From positions 1-64,000 of the forward strand of contig CAUUCP010000006.1 in NCBI GenBank assembly GCA_963543925.1: 64,000 nucleotides of DNA. Reading direction: 5' to 3'. Numbering within the stretch: position 1 is the first letter of the stretch; each line of letters starts with the position of its first letter. Positions 63,232-64,000 of this stretch are shown one piece after another. This DNA comes from Bacteroides_D sp963543925 (GTDB taxonomy: Bacteria; Bacteroidota; Bacteroidia; Bacteroidales; CAJPTX01). The notes below the pieces were generated by a model that saw only the letters and a program-made list of their open reading frames with translations, did not search any database and was not told the DNA's origin. The position numbers were made by a program, and so were the translations under genes.

Positions 63232-63265
63232 CATAGGGGGGAGTGAATCTCCCCTATGTTATTTT
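63232..63265 (+). terminator. Probable terminator of the efflux operon
   Basis: CATAGGGGGGAG pairs with CTCCCCTATG (two bulged G, loop TGAAT) and is followed by TTATTTT. It lies 36 bp past the pump gene stop. Confidence 0.65.
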
Positions 63266-63328
63266 GGAAGGGGAGACTCTAATAATAGCTAAAAAAGCCC
63301 TCGCGATACGATCCGTAAAAGTGAGGAA

Positions 63329-63630
63329 GATACTGTCCTAAAAGAGTGTGTAAATGTCGCAGCTACTGGGGAGAAAAACAGGGAAATACCGCTTTATGTT
63401 TTCATCAATTCCTTATCCCCAAACAAGGCATGTTCGGAGTACACCAACGCTACACGCCCGCTACACGCCCTCTACACGGAAGGAATTAGGTAAAATTACC
63501 TACTCCAAAATAGCCCATACTCTATACGTATTTCTTTATTTCGTCACGCTATTAGTTAGCTTATTGTATAAAAATAGAGCTTTAGAATTTCCTGAAGTGG
63601 TAGTGTACACTATGCGTATAAAAACAGTCG
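63329..63630 (+). repeat. Interspersed MITE-like repeat, copy D
   Basis: About 300 bp starting GATACTGTCCTAAAAGAGTG. It keeps the open frame (CVNVAATGEKNREIPL), the 11-bp array, the AGGTAA/TTACCT inverted repeat and the CCAAAATAGCCCATA block, but the far end (GGCGGCGAAATA...) is missing, so only one inverted end is present. Bases 63631-63713 hold nothing I recognise. Confidence 0.78.
63438..63481. repeat. 11-bp tandem array in copy D
   Basis: Four 11-bp units (starts 63438, 63449, 63460, 63471). Units two and three are identical, GCTACACGCCC. Confidence 0.78.
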
Positions 63631-63713
63631 TAGACCTGAGGGGAGACAGGGGCTTTATACCCTTTTACGCGCACTACCAACAGATCTCGTTTTTTACATT
63701 CTCTCGTCTCGAT

Positions 63714-63744
63714 TTTGCTAGTTAGAGCCTTCTTTGTACTTTTG
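63714..63744 (+). promoter_or_regulatory. Promoter of the CAP-domain protein gene
   Basis: TTTG at 63714-63717, a 19-bp spacer and TACTTTTG at 63737-63744 form a full Bacteroidota-type promoter, 36 bp before ATG 63781. Confidence 0.75.
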
Positions 63745-63780
63745 GTAAACGAACTAACCAATACAAAGTACTAGCATACC

Positions 63781-64000
63781 ATGAATAGTTCTTTTAGGCT
63801 GGCAATCCTACTGCTTTTGGGCTCTCTTCTTCTAATAACTTTTCCCACCCTAGCTGCGAACGACGGAAAAGATTTTACCCAAAAAGAACGCGAGGACGCA
63901 AACGTCGCTGCAAATACCCCAGGGCTTTCCAAGCTCGAGAAAGAGGTCTACTACTACCTGAACCTCGCTCGAATTGCTCCGAAGACCTTCGCCAACAAAT
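63781..64000 (+). CDS. CAP (SCP)-domain exported protein, partial
   Basis: The first 73 codons of a gene that leaves the window. A signal peptide (residues 1-25, LLLLGSLLLITFPTLAA) is followed by a charged stretch and then LEKEVYYYLNLARIAPKTFA, the opening helix of the CAP/SCP domain found in many secreted Bacteroidota proteins. Family function is varied (lipid or sterol binding, peptidase-like roles). The C-terminus, including any T9SS signal, lies outside. Confidence 0.75.
   Translation, partial: MNSSFRLAILLLLGSLLLITFPTLAANDGKDFTQKEREDANVAANTPGLSKLEKEVYYYLNLARIAPKTFANK

Overview
The window reads as a chromosome segment of a Bacteroidota bacterium, most likely Bacteroidales close to Porphyromonas. 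The grounds are the TAnnTTTG type of promoter in front of many genes, type IX secretion (T9SS) proteins (PorX, a PorW/SprE-like lipoprotein and a cargo protein with a C-terminal sorting domain), a Porphyromonas-like GdhA, and the gene order rimP-nusA-infB and yicC-gmk-nadD. Genus-level placement is inference.

Layout. 1-332: copies of an interspersed repeat. 455-3838: a DUF6976-like protein and a Cache-HAMP-GAF membrane sensor. 3844-9622: sugar-nucleotide and glycan genes (rfbA, rfbB, a glycosyltransferase, a mannose-1-phosphate guanylyltransferase), a lipoprotein, and prfB with its programmed frameshift. 9630-11391: a repeat, an RNA-binding protein and yggS. 11481-20951: the envelope/secretion block (PorW-like, porX, tsaE, a DoxX/MauE-like protein, a sigma-54 activator, an LptE-like lipoprotein, a TPR protein, secG). 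21369-28556: gdhA, an AsmA-like protein on the minus strand, and a T9SS cargo protein with a perfectly duplicated domain. 28865-40199: housekeeping genes (yicC, gmk, nadD, rplS, tRNA-Arg, rimP, nusA, infB, purB, an ABC exporter). 40286-53501: an eleven-gene signalling operon. 53734-63195: a damaged IS5-type element, a run of small lipoproteins, and a TolC/MFP/RND efflux operon. 63781-64000: the start of a CAP-domain protein.

The most interesting part is the 40286-53501 operon. It joins two CheR-like methyltransferases and a receiver-less CheB to three GAF-domain proteins, a SpoIIE-type PP2C phosphatase, a SiaB-like kinase and a SiaC-like phosphoprotein, and ends with an ABCG-type transporter and two exported proteins. 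There is no CheA, CheW, CheY, classical chemoreceptor or diguanylate cyclase in the window. I infer a methylation-tuned partner-switching pathway whose output may be the transporter. The GAF-coiled coil-PAS module recurs in the 1532-3838 sensor, which may feed the same pathway.

A second theme is a family of about 280-365 bp repeats (five copies, at 52, 9630, 25848, 57282 and 63329). They have IS256-like ends and an internal array of 11-bp units. One copy supplies the last 35 codons of a lipoprotein gene.
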